Shown: positions 35,290 through 48,930 of the stretch, in pieces
How the letters are laid out: every line of letters starts with the position of its first letter
How positions within the stretch are numbered: position 1 is the first letter of the stretch
Assembly (NCBI GenBank): GCA_030549335.1
Contig: CM060198.1
Span: forward strand, 48,883,353 to 48,947,352
From: Pontederia crassipes
Taxonomy: Eukaryota > Streptophyta > Magnoliopsida > Commelinales > Pontederiaceae
DNA: 64,000 nt
Reading direction: 5' to 3'
Program-made: the position numbers and the translations under genes
The notes under the pieces: generated by a model
Told to the model about the DNA's origin: nothing
Database searches by the model: none
What the model saw: the letters and a program-made list of their open reading frames with translations, nothing else

Positions 35290-36245
35290 ATCTAAAGATG
35301 TTTAACAGATCAGACAGACTACTAATAGATTTGGTCAACTGAACATTGTCCGGATATCAGACGGACTTAGCCAACCCGTTAGCTTATCGGACCAGACATC
35401 GGACTATCCAATAAGTGTCTAGCCTTGTTTGTACCATTAAGTTTTATTATACCTTAATGGTCGGGCCGACAATTAGACGGGTCAAACTAGTCCATTAATA
35501 TTTTTTTATTTTTTTTACAATATCTTAAAAATTATCTATCCTATAATATGCAGTAAAAGGACGTCATAATATGTTATTCCTTAATTTATTATTATATATT
35601 TCTCATTATGTTGTTGAATATAAATAAGAGAGACAAAATATTTACGTAGTTCGGCTTATAACCTATGCTCACGAGTAAGTAGCTCGTAAATTCATTGTGC
35701 TAAAATATCAAATATTTAGTATCATATTAAGTAAAATAAAATTTACAACAATCAAATATTACTATCAAGAGGTAACTATGCATTATGTAACACTAGTAAA
35801 AGATTCGTCTTCTCTATCTTTATTATCTTCATCGTATATAAATTGATCTTGCATTCTTACTTTTGCATCAAGTATAAATAACATTATAGAAGAATAAAAA
35901 CTAGAATAATGCATTTTGCATAACCAACTAACGTTAGCTAAATAAGATAGGCAGCACATGAATTAATTAAAATTAATTTGTACAATAATATTTATATTAT
36001 TTTAATAAGTTTGATCTATTAACGATTAATCGACGGGCTAACGGACGGCTTATAAATTATCGGACGGATATTGAACGGATATCGGATTATCGATACCGGG
36101 TAAATGGATGAATAACCTTGACCAGTCTGATATAGGCCCAAGCCCATTAAAAAATCGGACGTGCCCGGACCTGAACTTATACGGACTAGCCGATATGTTA
36201 CTAGATCGTGCAGCGAACGGACTGGCTATCCAATCCAATAAACAC
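35290..36245. mobile_element. degenerate hAT-like DNA element split by a copia-like LTR fragment
   Basis: Both flanks (35290-35500 and 36030-36245) are rich in variants of CGGATATCGGACGG, as in some plant hAT-related elements. The middle, about 35620-35700, contains ACAAAATATTTACGTAGTTCGGC followed by ACGAGTAAG. This resembles the ACGTGGTTCGGC stretch found in many Ty1/copia LTRs. No coding region was recognised and boundaries are vague. Confidence 0.3.
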
Positions 36246-36436
36246 TTTTAATATAATCACGTAAACATTATATCCTTCCAAGTATTTTTATATAAAATGG
36301 GAGTAATCAAATATAATAATACAATTTTAATTATATATGTCTTCATTGGACTACTCATGTGAGATGAAAGGGAAGGGTTCTAGCAGATCTTTTGCCGCCG
36401 GGGCTCGAGAGGTGGAGTTTATAAATTTTTTATTAT

Positions 36437-37022
36437 GGTCATGTTTAATAAAGTTAATAATTTAATTAGAGGATAATGATTCGATTAAAGAATAATAATT
36501 TGATCAAAGTATAGAGGTTAGTTATTAGCGAATAACATATATCAAATTATTTATAAATTCAATAAAACTATTTGATAAACATAACGGCTAATTAGTGCAC
36601 TCAATAAAATGACAAAAATATAATAAAATATAATTTATGATAATTTTTATAAACATCATATTCATAATAATAAATTTATAATATTTTATTCTGAATAGTA
36701 ATGTTTTAAAATATTATATTAATATAAAAATATTTATTATTTCAAAATAAAAATCTTATTTGAGTTGTAAGTAAAAATAAATAGGTGAATATGATGTTTA
36801 ATAATTAATTTTTTATTTTAAAAATGATAATATAATTAGAATAAAATATAAAATTACTACCTTTATACTCTATAACTTAGGAACATCCTATAGTGTTTTA
36901 TGTTCAAATCTCTAAACGTTAGTAGGAGAGAAATATTTATCAAGCGTTTATAGCAGTGTTTTGATTTTAACAAAACGTTATCCACTATCAAATGGTTACT
37001 CTTTTACACGTCAAACTATGCC
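36437..37022. mobile_element. MITE-like element, same family as 17590-18264
   Basis: Left end GGTCATGTTTAATAAAG and right end ACGTCAAACTATGCC form an imperfect terminal inverted repeat. The AT-rich interior contains AACGTTAgTAGgAG and CGTTATCCACTATC motifs like its relative. No transposase. Confidence 0.4.
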
Positions 37023-37528
37023 TATATTAATATTCTTATTTTTTATTAGGATTCCTTGTATTATTATCCATTATTATTCTGCATTTTTTTTTGTTTTCTT
37101 CCATAACTAAAAGAAAATTGTCCTACGTAATCCATTTAAGGAAAAATCTCATAACCGTGTAAATAAGCATCCTTTAGAAAATAATGAAAGATGCAATTCT
37201 TATTGCATGATTTTCTTTTCTGATCCCTTTTATACTTATTTTTTCATCTAGAAAATGAATATATACATAATCTATGATGGATGGTGGATTAATTAATTAG
37301 TCAATTTTTTTATCCATCCATCCATCATAAATCGAACGATGATTAATAGATGTATGATGATATGCTATCCCTAAAAAAATAATACAATTAAATTTTGTCA
37401 TATATATATGTATAATGATGCATGGTGCCGTGGAATCAAAAGATTTGAAATAAAAAAAAGAAACCAAAAGAGAGGAAACAATTGAACCAATAATAAATAG
37501 TTAAATAGAGGATAAAAAAATGAACTTA

Positions 37529-38082
37529 GGGCATTTGGTATGAGGTAATCTAGATAGATTATCGATTATTTTATTTAAAATTTTCAGGATCCACCACATT
37601 ATCTCGTTTGTCTATCATTACCGATAATTTTAATTACTTTAGTAATCTTAATTATCACCTCACTAGTAATCCAAATAGTAAGTAGGGGATGTGATTTTCC
37701 ATATTACATATGCATTTTGATAAAAATATCCATTCCATAATTTTTAATTTTAATATTTTATTATTAAATAAATATCATTTAACTGCATCTCTTTTATTAT
37801 TGGAATATTTTATAAAGAACTCTTATTTTTACTCATCTTATTTTATCTATATTCATTTTTCTATTTTATCTTTATTTATTTAGGATGCTATGTGATGAAT
37901 GTGTAAAATAAATTTTAAAGGGATTTAGGTAATTTGCTCTATAATTATTTTAGCCATTATTTATATTACTGATGTTGGCCAAACACTATAATGTGATATT
38001 ACCGATAATTTAAATAGAAGTAATCTATTTAAGTGGTGATCTATATTATTGATTAATTAAATCGGTAATACACCAAACAACC
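37529..38082. mobile_element. MITE with GGxxxTTTGGT ends
   Basis: Left end GGGCATTTGGTATGAGGTAA and right end GTAATACACCAAACAACC form a terminal inverted repeat. The interior carries many GATTACC/GGTAATC motifs in both directions, giving a largely palindromic element of 554 bp. The target duplication is unclear (tta on the left, tat on the right). Confidence 0.6.
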
Positions 38083-39800
38083 TATACTGCATTAATTTTT
38101 CACATATCTAGTAATTTATATTAGCTAACATAAAGCTTATAATTTATTAAATTATTAATGTGCATTACTTTACTATATATAAGTAATCTCTCTAGTAATT
38201 TAAATGAAATTGATTACTTATAATAAAAATTACTAGGTAATATACATTTTTTACTAAAATATCCTTTATCATTAATGTCAAGTTAAAGTTTACTTAATCC
38301 ACTAAACACTTGAACAAAAAATTAATAAATTAAATAAATATAGCAGTGGTATTAAATTAATAAATATTTTTAGATGAAAATATTGGTCATATATAATAGT
38401 TAAAACAATGTTATTAATGCATGTAATTTGTGCAAAAAATAATAATTTAAATAAATTAATATTATTAATTATGATAATAATAATGGTAATAATTTTTGTT
38501 GTTGTTGTTATATGATTTTTATATTAATTCATATTTTATTTGTCTAAGATTGAAAATGATAAAATAAAAAGAAGATAAAATCATATTACCATTTGAATCA
38601 TAATATAGATGGATACTCATTGTCACTTCTAGTCAATATACATTGCTGGACCATTCAAATCGTCTATAAATTAAAACAAAGTAAACAAGGCAATATAATT
38701 GTCCAAATAATTTAACTTCATATTATTAGTAATTTAGAAAGATTACTCGTAGAAAAATATCCCTTTAATAATAAAATATAAGAAGACGAGGAAGGAATTA
38801 ATAGGCTAGATAGTAAGGAAAAAATAGGTAAAAGATAAATTTAATTTGGATAATAAATTAATATAGCATCAGTATTTATATAAAGACATTAAACTAATAA
38901 TAATAATATATTAGATATCAAGTTAAGATTGATTTATGGTTAAATATCAACACTAACTTGATTTTCAACATTAAAACTCATCTATCCGCAGAGACTGTTA
39001 ATTTTAAAAAGTTATTTTAATAAAATTCAGTTCTATTCAGTTAGGCTTGATTGAATGGATCTTAAAATTATATCACATATAACATTACTAATTATACCAA
39101 ATGACCTTATGCAATCAAGAAGAAATATTTATTATAATTGCAAGATCATTATTGGTATAATAAAAATGAAGTAGAAAATAATAACAAATCTATAGTACAA
39201 AATCTAGGGGTGTAAATAAAAATCTATACTCTCAAACTATCAATCCAGTCCCAAGAAATCATTGGTAAATAAAAAATAAAAAAAATTGGTATAAATAAAA
39301 CCAACCAACCATTCAAATTAAGGTCCTAACTACGAAACCGATTTTTTAAAAACATTTACTAATTGAAATATACTCTTATTTTTAAGCAATAAATTTTATA
39401 CTTTTCTATTTCCCCGAGTAATATTAATTAAATTATATTATTTTGGTGTGGTCAAATGTGGACGTCATTGATTAACCTATATTTATGAAGATAAACATGA
39501 AATTAATTAGAATATTTAAATTGAGGTTTAATATTTGTGCTACTCTTTTTAAGATGTCTATTAATCACCATTTTATTCATGATGAATAGTTGATTAATTA
39601 GTTAGTTAATTTTTTATCCATCGTTCATTATGAATCGAACATTTATGCGCATGATGATGCTATCTCTTAAAAGGTTTAAGATGTAGTATAATTAGTTTTT
39701 CCTTTTAATTGTGATATGATAACATATTACTATCATATAGTTAAATTGGAAAAAAATGAATTATAAAGTTTGAGTTTAAACATTTAATGCGATTGATTTA

Positions 39801-39858
<58 letters not shown>

Positions 39859-40480
39859 TTGAACCAAGGATACGAACAGAAAATCCATCTTAAAAAAGTT
39901 GATGTTAAAAAATCATCTAAAGTTTTATTGGTTGATTTTTTTTTATTCATTTCACTCGTACCGGCTTCATCAGTTTCCAAATAATTAAGATCGCTGATGC
40001 AAAATGTGGAGGGGACGCAGAAACACATTTTCACGTGTCCTTGCAATCACGAGAACTTTCTTGTCTTTTGTTATTATGGAGGCCAAGAGCTAGACTTCAA
40101 AAATTACTTGTGAGTTTACAGTGTTCAAGCTATTTAACATTTATTGGTTTAATAATCACATTCGACACAAAAAGTTCAAACCGTAGCGGGAAACACAAGA
40201 TGACAACGTAAAATACTACTAAATAAAGTACCATTTCATTGTGAATACAAAAATAATGAAAATTACAATAATCAAGCACAAAATTGTTCAACTCATGTGA
40301 TATGATGAAAAGACGACTGGTAGCGACTCCAACTCAACGTTACTGTGCTCTACTTATATATGATATATCTATCCATTGCATATCTACTACTTGACTTGGC
40401 TTATTAAACAACATATGAAGATGATTGCAAATGTGCTATAAACTGAAATGACATATTGGGATTAAAAGGGAAATTAGATT
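38083..40480. other. AT-rich intergenic DNA and 3' flank of UXS
   Basis: A (TA)n run lies at 39803-39851. No gene was recognised; the last few hundred bases would include the UXS 3' untranslated region. Confidence 0.5.
39803..39851. repeat. (TA)n microsatellite
   Basis: About 24 uninterrupted TA units. Open frames rich in IY repeats on either strand are artefacts of this run. Confidence 0.95.
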
Positions 40481-43400
40481 TCAATTGGCCTTCCGAGGTA
40501 CACCCAACCGGCGGCGGAAGTCATCCTCCATGAGTGGCAAACCGTCGCGTAGCTTAATCTTTGGCTCCCATCCAAGCACCTCCTTCGCCTTTGTGATATC
40601 TGGCTTCCTCTGTCTTGGATCATCAGGTGTGTTCTCCACAATTTTAATATCCACAGCAGGATTAATCAACTGAATTCAGGAGAAACTTTTTCAGAAGCAT
40701 TCCTCCAACTCAAATTGTTAACATTAGAGAGTTTCACAATTCCGAAAGAACTTATGAGGTAAAAATCGTCTAGGTTAACAAATGTATAATGAGACACAAC
40801 GTAAACATTTGCCAGAAAGAAGAGATCCAACGTTAAAGGTATTTCCAAGACTCTGGTTTGGTACACTAACCTCTTTTACAGTTTCCGCAAGTTCCATTAT
40901 TGTAAATTCACCTACATAATGCAAAATTATGTCAGAGAATGGGAGTAAATATTGTTGTCTCATCATCCACCCTAGAAAATTTTCGTAAGAATGACAACAA
41001 AAGGGAATATAAGAAGCACCTGGGTTTCCCAAGTTAATTGGCCCAGTATCCTCTCCTTCCATAAGCCGAATAAGACCATCAACCTTCAGCATCCATAAGC
41101 ATTATATAAATACATGAAAATATCTCAATTTTGGAACTATGGACTCAAGTTAGATGAAGAGTACCAAATCAGAAACATAACAAAAGCTTCGAGTTTGTGT
41201 TCCTGGTGCTTGTACTGTTAATGGTTCACCACTATGTTCCAGAAAATTAATAGTAGCATAAAGCATATTAGATCAGATAAAACAGTAACTAAATGCATGA
41301 AAAAGAAGATCCGGAGAAGGACATGAATATGTAGGTATTACCGAATTGCTTGAGCAATGAAGTTGCTAACAACACGACCATCATCAATGTTCATTCGTGA
41401 TCCATATGTATTGAAAATCCTGGCAATCCGGATTTCTGCACCAGAATGCAACAGTAACTACTTTTTAGTGTTTTGGGGAATCTTCATGGAAAGAAGCATT
41501 AAAACACCATATATATGCAACCAATTAAGTTCCAACTGATGCACCTAAGCCATGCTGTCTGTGATAATCGAACATCAGAGTCTCCGCAACACGCTTCCCC
41601 TCATCATAGCAACTTCTGACTCCTACAAAGAAAATCAGTTTGTAGAGACAAATCTTTATTGCACCAAACAGTTATCGACACAAAATATGTTATTATCTTT
41701 TATAGCTTAATACAAAACTTAAACCTTTTGATTGCATTCTTCCTTGTGAAAATATAGCAATCATAAAGTCAAATTGTTTAACAATTTGAAATAATGTACT
41801 ATAGGGCTTGCGTATTTATATAAAGTAACAAAAGATCATTCTACACAAAAATGTTTTAATGCTTACCCATCTCATTCTAATATAGAAAATAGATAAACAA
41901 AGACTAAACAAACCATGAATCAGTGAATGATTTAAGAAGATGTGACTACCAATTCAAACAGTGATCATTCGAATAATGTCTATTGCATAATTATAGATTT
42001 TAGAGGTGCATAGTTACAGTTAATAATGCCAAGCTAGCATATAGAATATAACTTTTTGGGGTTACATTTTCAAACATGCACAAATGATGATGGAAACAAA
42101 CAACCATAGAACAAAAATGCAACAAAACTACACAATCAACATACTATTCAATTTATGAACAACAAGCTGTTGCTAAGATGTCTTGAAAGAAAAATGTTAC
42201 ATACCAATTGGGTTAACATTGCCCCAGTACTCTTCCTTCTGAGGATGTTCAAGAGGATCACCATACACCTCTGAGGTGGAGGTCAGTAGGATCCTGTGAG
42301 AAAAATGTATTTAAAATTACACTACTAGAACGGAACCAATCATGGGAAGAAAATAACAAATATTGTACCTAGCTCCAACCCTTTTTGCAAGCCCCAGCAT
42401 GTTCAAAGTGCCAATGACATTTGTCTTTATGGTCTGTAGATATCAGGAATATGAATGTAACGAAATAAACGAAGTATAGCACACATGCACCTAGCATCTT
42501 CTGTTGTAATGAAAGCATTTTACTTAAAAAATTAGCACTTAAAATCATATAAGTTACACACCTTGACAGGGTTATACTTATAGAAAATTGGAGAAGCTGG
42601 GCAAGCAAGATGATATATCTGATCAACCTCAACCAACAATGGCTCAGTAACATCTAACAAGAGCAATGAAACTCTCTTAGTAGCAAAAAGTAGAAACTTT
42701 AACCTTGAGCAAAGTGTAATGTCGTTAGAACACTGAGCTCAAATCAAGCACGTCATATAAAAAAAACTAACTTCAACAGCTGTTGAAGTCTTTTCTCAAA
42801 CTTAAACAGCAGAAAATAATCTATTTCCAACAAAAAGGATGAATGCTGTAAAACCAGGTTAGCTCAAAAAGGAACCCAACAGTGGGAAGGTACAGACAGT
42901 AGATGGGTACAGAGTACAAACTACAGATAACAGCCAACCATGATGTAATGACTGTCTTGAACCCAGTAAAAATATCTAAAAACTGATTAGCGCAGTCAAA
43001 GTTAAAGGAAGATTTTTCTCAAAGAAAAGTTGAATGAAGATACCATGTCTAATAAGCTCAAATCTGGGATGTCCGATCCATTTCATAAGGTTGTCCTTGG
43101 ACCCAGTAAAGTAATTGTCCGCAACAATGACCTACCAGATACAGAAAGAATCACGTATAAGTTAAAAGTATCGAGCAAAGAAGTGATTATATAGTGGAGC
43201 AGTGCTTCAATAACAAGAAAAGCATTCAAGGTTTCCGTAACTAGTAGGGGACTACACAAAGTTTCAACATGTTGAATAGAAGTACTAGACGTTCTATAGT
43301 TTTACGTGAATTCAAGGGAATCCGTAAACAGTATCTTGAAGACATGGGTCCCCAATGCCATAACCAGAACAATGTAAAACTATGCCATACATACGATCGA

Positions 43401-43791
43401 TATTAACAGATCAAGGCACCACTGAGCCATTGAGTTACCTCATTCTTCTCATTCTCCATCAACCTGTCCACAAGATGAGATCCGATAAATCCAGCTCCGC
43501 CGGTGACCAGAATCCGCAAATTCGCCTGCCACAATTGCCAAAGCATCTCATCAACTAAGAAAAATATCCAACGCGGGAAGAGAGAACCAGTTAACACCAT
43601 CCTCTAGATCTACACCAATGCCAGAAATATAAACGCCGCAGGAACAGAGGATTCAGCTAATGATATGAGCGGGAGAAGGAAACAGGCGAGAGGACCTGGA
43701 AGAACTTGGAGAAGCGAAGAGGCGAAGGGGTGGGAGGCGGCCTTGTGATGGTCTGGTGATCGCCATTGGCAGAGGCGGAATCCTTCGCCAT
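40481..43791 (-). CDS. UXS: UDP-xylose synthase (UDP-glucuronate decarboxylase), cytosolic type, 12 exons, exon 8 frameshifted
   Basis: Converts UDP-glucuronate to UDP-xylose with bound NAD+, supplying xylan and other wall polymers. Exons: 43696-43791, 43439-43525, 43044-43131, 42562-42653, 42369-42433, 42205-42293, 41545-41622, 41342-41436, 41165-41231, 41020-41083, 40871-40911 and 40481-40669, all GT-AG. The cofactor loop TGGAGFIG spans residues 40-47, the catalytic pair of YDEGK is Y178 and K182, and the C-terminal part has [13 protein letters not shown] and KEVLGWEPK. There is no N-terminal membrane anchor, so it resembles the cytosolic UXS3/5/6 group. Without the extra base it would be 349 residues, the normal length. 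Exon 8 is 95 bases where 94 is expected. An extra base at 41400-41401 breaks the TYGPRM motif after G210 and would stop the chain at about residue 215. The proline codon there would read serine even if the frame were kept. Confidence 0.92.
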
Positions 43792-43826
43792 CGTTCGTTA
43801 GTTCGGATCTTTCGCCGAACAGCTGA

Positions 43827-44125
43827 TCTGCACACCAAATGCCAGATCCAAACTTTTTTCAGATCTCACCGCGAAATGGAATTAAGCATTAAAACTGTCG
43901 GCATCAAGATATGGAAATCAGAAAAAAAAAAAGCAAAATTCGAGAGAGGAGAGAAACCACGAGAAAATTCTTCGCTCTGTTAACCAAAGAAAATGTAAAA
44001 GTTATCAATTCATTTCTCCCTTGGATTTTGTTTTTGGTTTTTACCTGAAAAAAGAGAGACGAAACGGGGAGAGCAGGAAATAGGCAGAGCAATTTGGATC
44101 GAAGGCGGTTTGGAGGTTTATATAC
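43827..44125 (-). promoter_or_regulatory. UXS leader intron and TATA box
   Basis: A TATA box (TATATAAAC on the minus strand, 44117-44125) stands about 25-35 bases before a likely start site near 44090. A first leader exon would end at 44045, before GTAAAAACC. An acceptor TGTGCAG lies just beyond 43827, giving a leader intron at 43828-44044. Leader introns are common in plant housekeeping genes. Confidence 0.5.
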
Positions 44126-44980
44126 TGCAAGATGGGATTAATGTGTCGTGTCACCACAATAAATGACCAATCAGAGGGCAGAGCAGTGAGAACAGTCCTA
44201 ATTAACTTTGGCTTTTATTAGCGCAAAGTGCCCAGTGCCTAAACTATCACGTGATAGCACGTGTTATATGTATGAGTATAGAGATTTATTAAAATTGTTT
44301 TTTTTATTTAAATTTACGTTTCGTTTGGTATTAATAATTTAATATATAATTATTAGTGATATTTTGATTATTGAATTTTTTTTTGAAAAGTGAGCAATTT
44401 ATTTTCATTAAGACTAAAAAGAGTTGTTACTGGAGTGGCTGCGTACACAGTGACAAGGTGTAGATCTCGGGGGCGGGACCCGAATCGTTTGGCGTGGCTA
44501 TGAGATGAGATGTACCGAGTTGCATGCATGTTGAGGATGCCGTAGGGTTGATGGCGTTACGATGGATTTTTCGATTTAAAAAAAAAGGAAAAAAAATGTA
44601 AGCATTCCTTATTTCATCTTATTTTTTATCATCTCCGATAATAAATTATTTAAAAAATTTTATCATAAATTATTGGATGAATATTGATTTGATAATGTAA
44701 AAGATAGGGAACACGATAAATAACATCAACATTTGAACTTTTAAAAAAACATCAACCGACGTTTTTGGATTTAGAAATAGTTAAAAGATTATCTTAAATT
44801 TATTCGAAGATTACTTTAGATGGGCCCGTTTTTTGAATAATTTTTTGGGAACCTTAATTCAATACAATCTTTTTATAGGAAGAATATTAAATCGTACCAA
44901 ACTACTATATCCATAATTAGATAATGGCGACTAATGTATTAATTACACAAAATATCTATTTCTAAAAGCCGATGACATGT
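44126..44980. other. upstream flank of UXS
   Basis: An AT-rich region with a short GC-richer patch at 44430-44560. No gene or clear element was recognised. Confidence 0.4.
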
Positions 44981-47900
44981 GTCAAAATTTCATATAATAC
45001 GATATATATCTAATTTAATTTATTTAAAAAATAAAAATATCTTATAATAATTTGCTATATAAAGTAACAGAAATAATAGAAGATTAAGTCTATAAGCATA
45101 TTTTAATTAGAAGCACATTTTTAGCATGATTAAAATAATTAATTTTTCTAAAAAATAATGTACAAGAAAAAATAATTCTATCTTAAAAAATAATCTATTA
45201 TTTTCTAAATTTAAAATATTTTTAAATAAATAATTCAAATGGAGTCAAGCAAAGATTAATCTTTCCACTTTTATAAATTTGACCATGATTAAAAATAAAT
45301 TTTATTTCCAAAAGATAATATGTAAGTAAGTAATAATTCTTATTTAAAAGATAATTTATTATTTTTTGAATTAAAATTAATTTAAAATAAATAATTCAAA
45401 TTTGAGTCAAATTAAGTTTGATCTTTCATTTTTATCAATTTGAGTATGATTACAAGTAAAATATTTTTTTTAAAAAGGATCATTGTTATTTTAGGAATTA
45501 AAAATAATTTAACATAAATAATTCAATTTGAATCAAATTGAGATCAATCTTTTTTTTTTTTATCAATTTGAGTATGATTGAAATAAATAATATTTTCTTT
45601 CAAAAGGATAATAAGTAAATAGTAATTCTTATTTAAAATATATTTTTTATTTCTAAACTAAAAATTAATTTAAAATAAATAATTCTATTTGAGTCAAATT
45701 AAGATTATTATTTCCTTTTTATCAAATTGAGTATGATTAAAATAAATAATATTTTGTTTTAAAAGATAATATATAAGTAAATAATAATTCTTATTTAAAA
45801 GATATTTTGTTATTTTCAAATAAAATTAATATAAATGTATATAAAGAGAGGTAAAAGTTCGGGAGCGCGACAAGTGGTGTCATAATTTTTTATATAAGGT
45901 AATATATATATATACAAATCTAATTTGAATTTTTCATAAAATAAAATAAATTATATTATAATAGTTTTTTATATAAGGTAACAAAAATAAAATAAGGTTA
46001 AACTTATAAAAATATTTTTATTAGAAGCGCATTCTTTTTAGTAGGATTATAATCATTATTTTTTTGTTTCTAAAAGATAACGTACAAGAAAAAAATATTT
46101 TCTAAAAGATATTTTTTAATTTAACAAAAAATAAAATGGAGTCAAATTAAGATTAATCTTTCCTTTTTTATCAATTTGAATGTGGCTAAAATAATATTTT
46201 ATTTCCAAAAGATAACATGCAAGTAAATAATAATTCTTATTCAAAAGATAATTTATTATTATTGTAATTGAAATAAGCCAATTTAAGATTAATCTTTCAT
46301 TTTTATTAATTTGAGTATGATTGAAATAAATAATATTTTATTTTATCAATGTGGGATTAATCTTTGATGATTGCTCCATGATAGGAGCCCATAGTGGTAT
46401 GTACAATCATCGATGAAATGATGCATGAAACCTAAAAAAATGAAGAGCTCTTTAAGATAATAAGTTTACAGGAAGAAATTAAATATATAATTTATAAGGC
46501 TTAAGTTAAAGTGAGAATGATGAAAGTTAAAGAAAGCAAATATGAAAGAAAAAGAAATAAAATGAAAGTGATGTGAGATACGTTTATATTTTACGAATGA
46601 TTTTATTATTTTATGACTACGAACATATGCATATGGAATGTTGCTTTTATTTTGAATGTTACATACTGAGTATAATACTTATTAGGAGAATTTCTCCCAA
46701 ATACCAAATCCTATGTGCAGGAATAGAGGTTCTCATGCTCTTCTTGATGGTACTTTATTTTTTTATCAATTTGTGTATGATTATAATACATGTTTTTCTT
46801 TCTAAAAAATAATAAGCAAGTACATAATGATTATTATTTAAAAGATAAGTTGTTTTTTAGATTTCAAATTAATTTGAAATAAATAATTTAACTTGCGTCA
46901 ATAATATGCAAGTAAATAATAATTCAAATTTAAAACACAATTGATTATTTTTTCAATTAAAATTTCTTTTAAAATAAATAATTCAATTTGTTCAAATTAA
47001 GTTTAATCTTTTCTTTTATCAAATTAAGTATGATTAAAACAAAATAAAAATTACCTTATGATAGTTTGTTATATAAGGTAACAAAATAAAAGAAGATTAA
47101 ATTATGAGCATATGTTTATTAGAAGCATATTCTTTTTAGTATGATTAAAATTAAATAATAGTTCCTTTCTAAAATATAATGTATAAATAATAATATTCAT
47201 TTTTAAAAGATAATTTGATACTTTCAGAATTAAAAATAATTTAAATAAATAATTCAAACTGAGTCAAATTAAAATTAATCTTTCATTTCTATCAATTTGA
47301 GTATGATTACAAGTAAAAATAATTTCATTTTAAAAGTTAATTTGTTATTTTGGGAACTAAAAAATAATTTTAAATAAATAATTCAATTTGAGGCCAATTA
47401 AGATTAATAGTTCCTTTTATGAATTTGAGTATGATTAAAATAAATAATATTTTTTACTTAAAGATAACATGCGAGCAAATAACAATCCAAATTTAAAAGA
47501 TAATTTATTAATTTTGGAATTGAAAAATAATTTATATGGAGTCGAGTTAAGATTAATTTTTTCTTTTTTATCTATTTGAGTATGATTAAAATAAGCAATT
47601 TTTTTCCTTCTAAAAGGTAATATGCAATAAATGGTAATTCCTATTTAAGAGATTTTATTTTTTAACTTAAAAAATAATTTAAAATAAAGAATTAAATTTA
47701 AGTCTAATTTAGATTAATCTTTCCTTTTATCAATTTAGTTATGATTAAAATAAATAATCTTCCCTTTCTAAAAATTGATGAACAAAATATAATAAAATTA
47801 AAAAAATATAATTTCTAAGAAATAATGTATTATTTTCTGGTATAAGATATACAGATCAAATTTAAATTTTTCAGAAAATAAAAATATCTTATAATAGTTT

Positions 47901-48930
47901 GTTATATAAGGTAATAAAAATAAAAGAATTTGAAATGAGTACAATTAAATCTATTTTGAAGAAACCCCCTTTCAATTGATCTTTTTTCACGATGTTAAAT
48001 TTATTAACATTTTTTTATTAGTAGTAGATTCCTTTTAGTATGAATAAAATAATAATATTCTATTTATAAAAGATAATGTGCAAACACAAAATTCCTTTTA
48101 AAAAGATAATTTATTATTTTTCGAAATTAAATTAATTAAAATAAATTTCGATTAAATTATCATTTTTATCAATTTAAATATGATTACAAGTAAAAATAAT
48201 TCCCTTTTAAAATTTAATTTGTTATTTTAGAAATTAAATAATAATTTTAAAAAATAATTCAATTTGTGGCAAATTAAAATAAATATTTTCGTTTCATCAA
48301 TTTGAGTGTGATTAAAATAAATAATATTTTATTTTCAAAAGACAATATGCAAGTAAATAATAGTTTATATTTAAAAGATATTCAATTCGAGTCAAATTTA
48401 GATTACGCTTTCCTTTTTTATCAATTTGGTTATGTTCCCTTTCTAAAAAGTAAAGAGCTAAATGTAATAAAATAAATAATATGCAATTCTAAAAAAACAA
48501 TGTATTATTTGAGGGTATAAGTTAATATATACAGATCAAATTTAAATTTTTTCAGAAAATAAAAAAATTACCTTATAATAGTTTGTTATATAAGTTAACA
48601 AAAATAAAAGAAGAAAATTTATGAACATATTTTGATTAGAAGTATATTCTTTTTAGCATGGCTAAAATAAATGATATGTTCTTTCTAAAGACAATGTACA
48701 AATAATAATAATTCCTTTTTAAAAGATAATTTATTATTTTCATAAATAAAAAATAATCTAAAATAGATAATTCAATTTGAGTGAAATTAAAATTAATCTT
48801 TCCTTTTTATCAATTTGAGTATGATTAAAATAAATAATATTTTTTCAATATAATATGGAAATAAATAATCATCATTTTATAGATAATTTGTTATTTCTGA
48901 AAGTAAAAATAATAAGTTTGTTTTGAAATT
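44980..48930. repeat. 3.9-kb AT-rich tandem array with higher-order organisation
   Basis: About sixteen degenerate subunits of roughly 125-165 bases, each with TTTATCAATTTGAGTATGATT followed by AAAAGATAATTTATTATTTT and TTAAAATAAATAATTCAA. A distinct linker, TTATAATAGTTTGTTATATAAGG, recurs near 45044, 45955, 47055, 47890 and 48572, grouping the subunits into five larger repeats of about 0.7-1.1 kb. The array is interrupted at about 46345-46750 by non-repeat DNA. It lies between UXS and ALB3. Confidence 0.85.

Noticed and set aside
41342-41436. Alternative splice site that would repair UXS exon 8
   Set aside because: No donor or acceptor inside the exon removes a single base or keeps the conserved motif; the frame break stands as seen.
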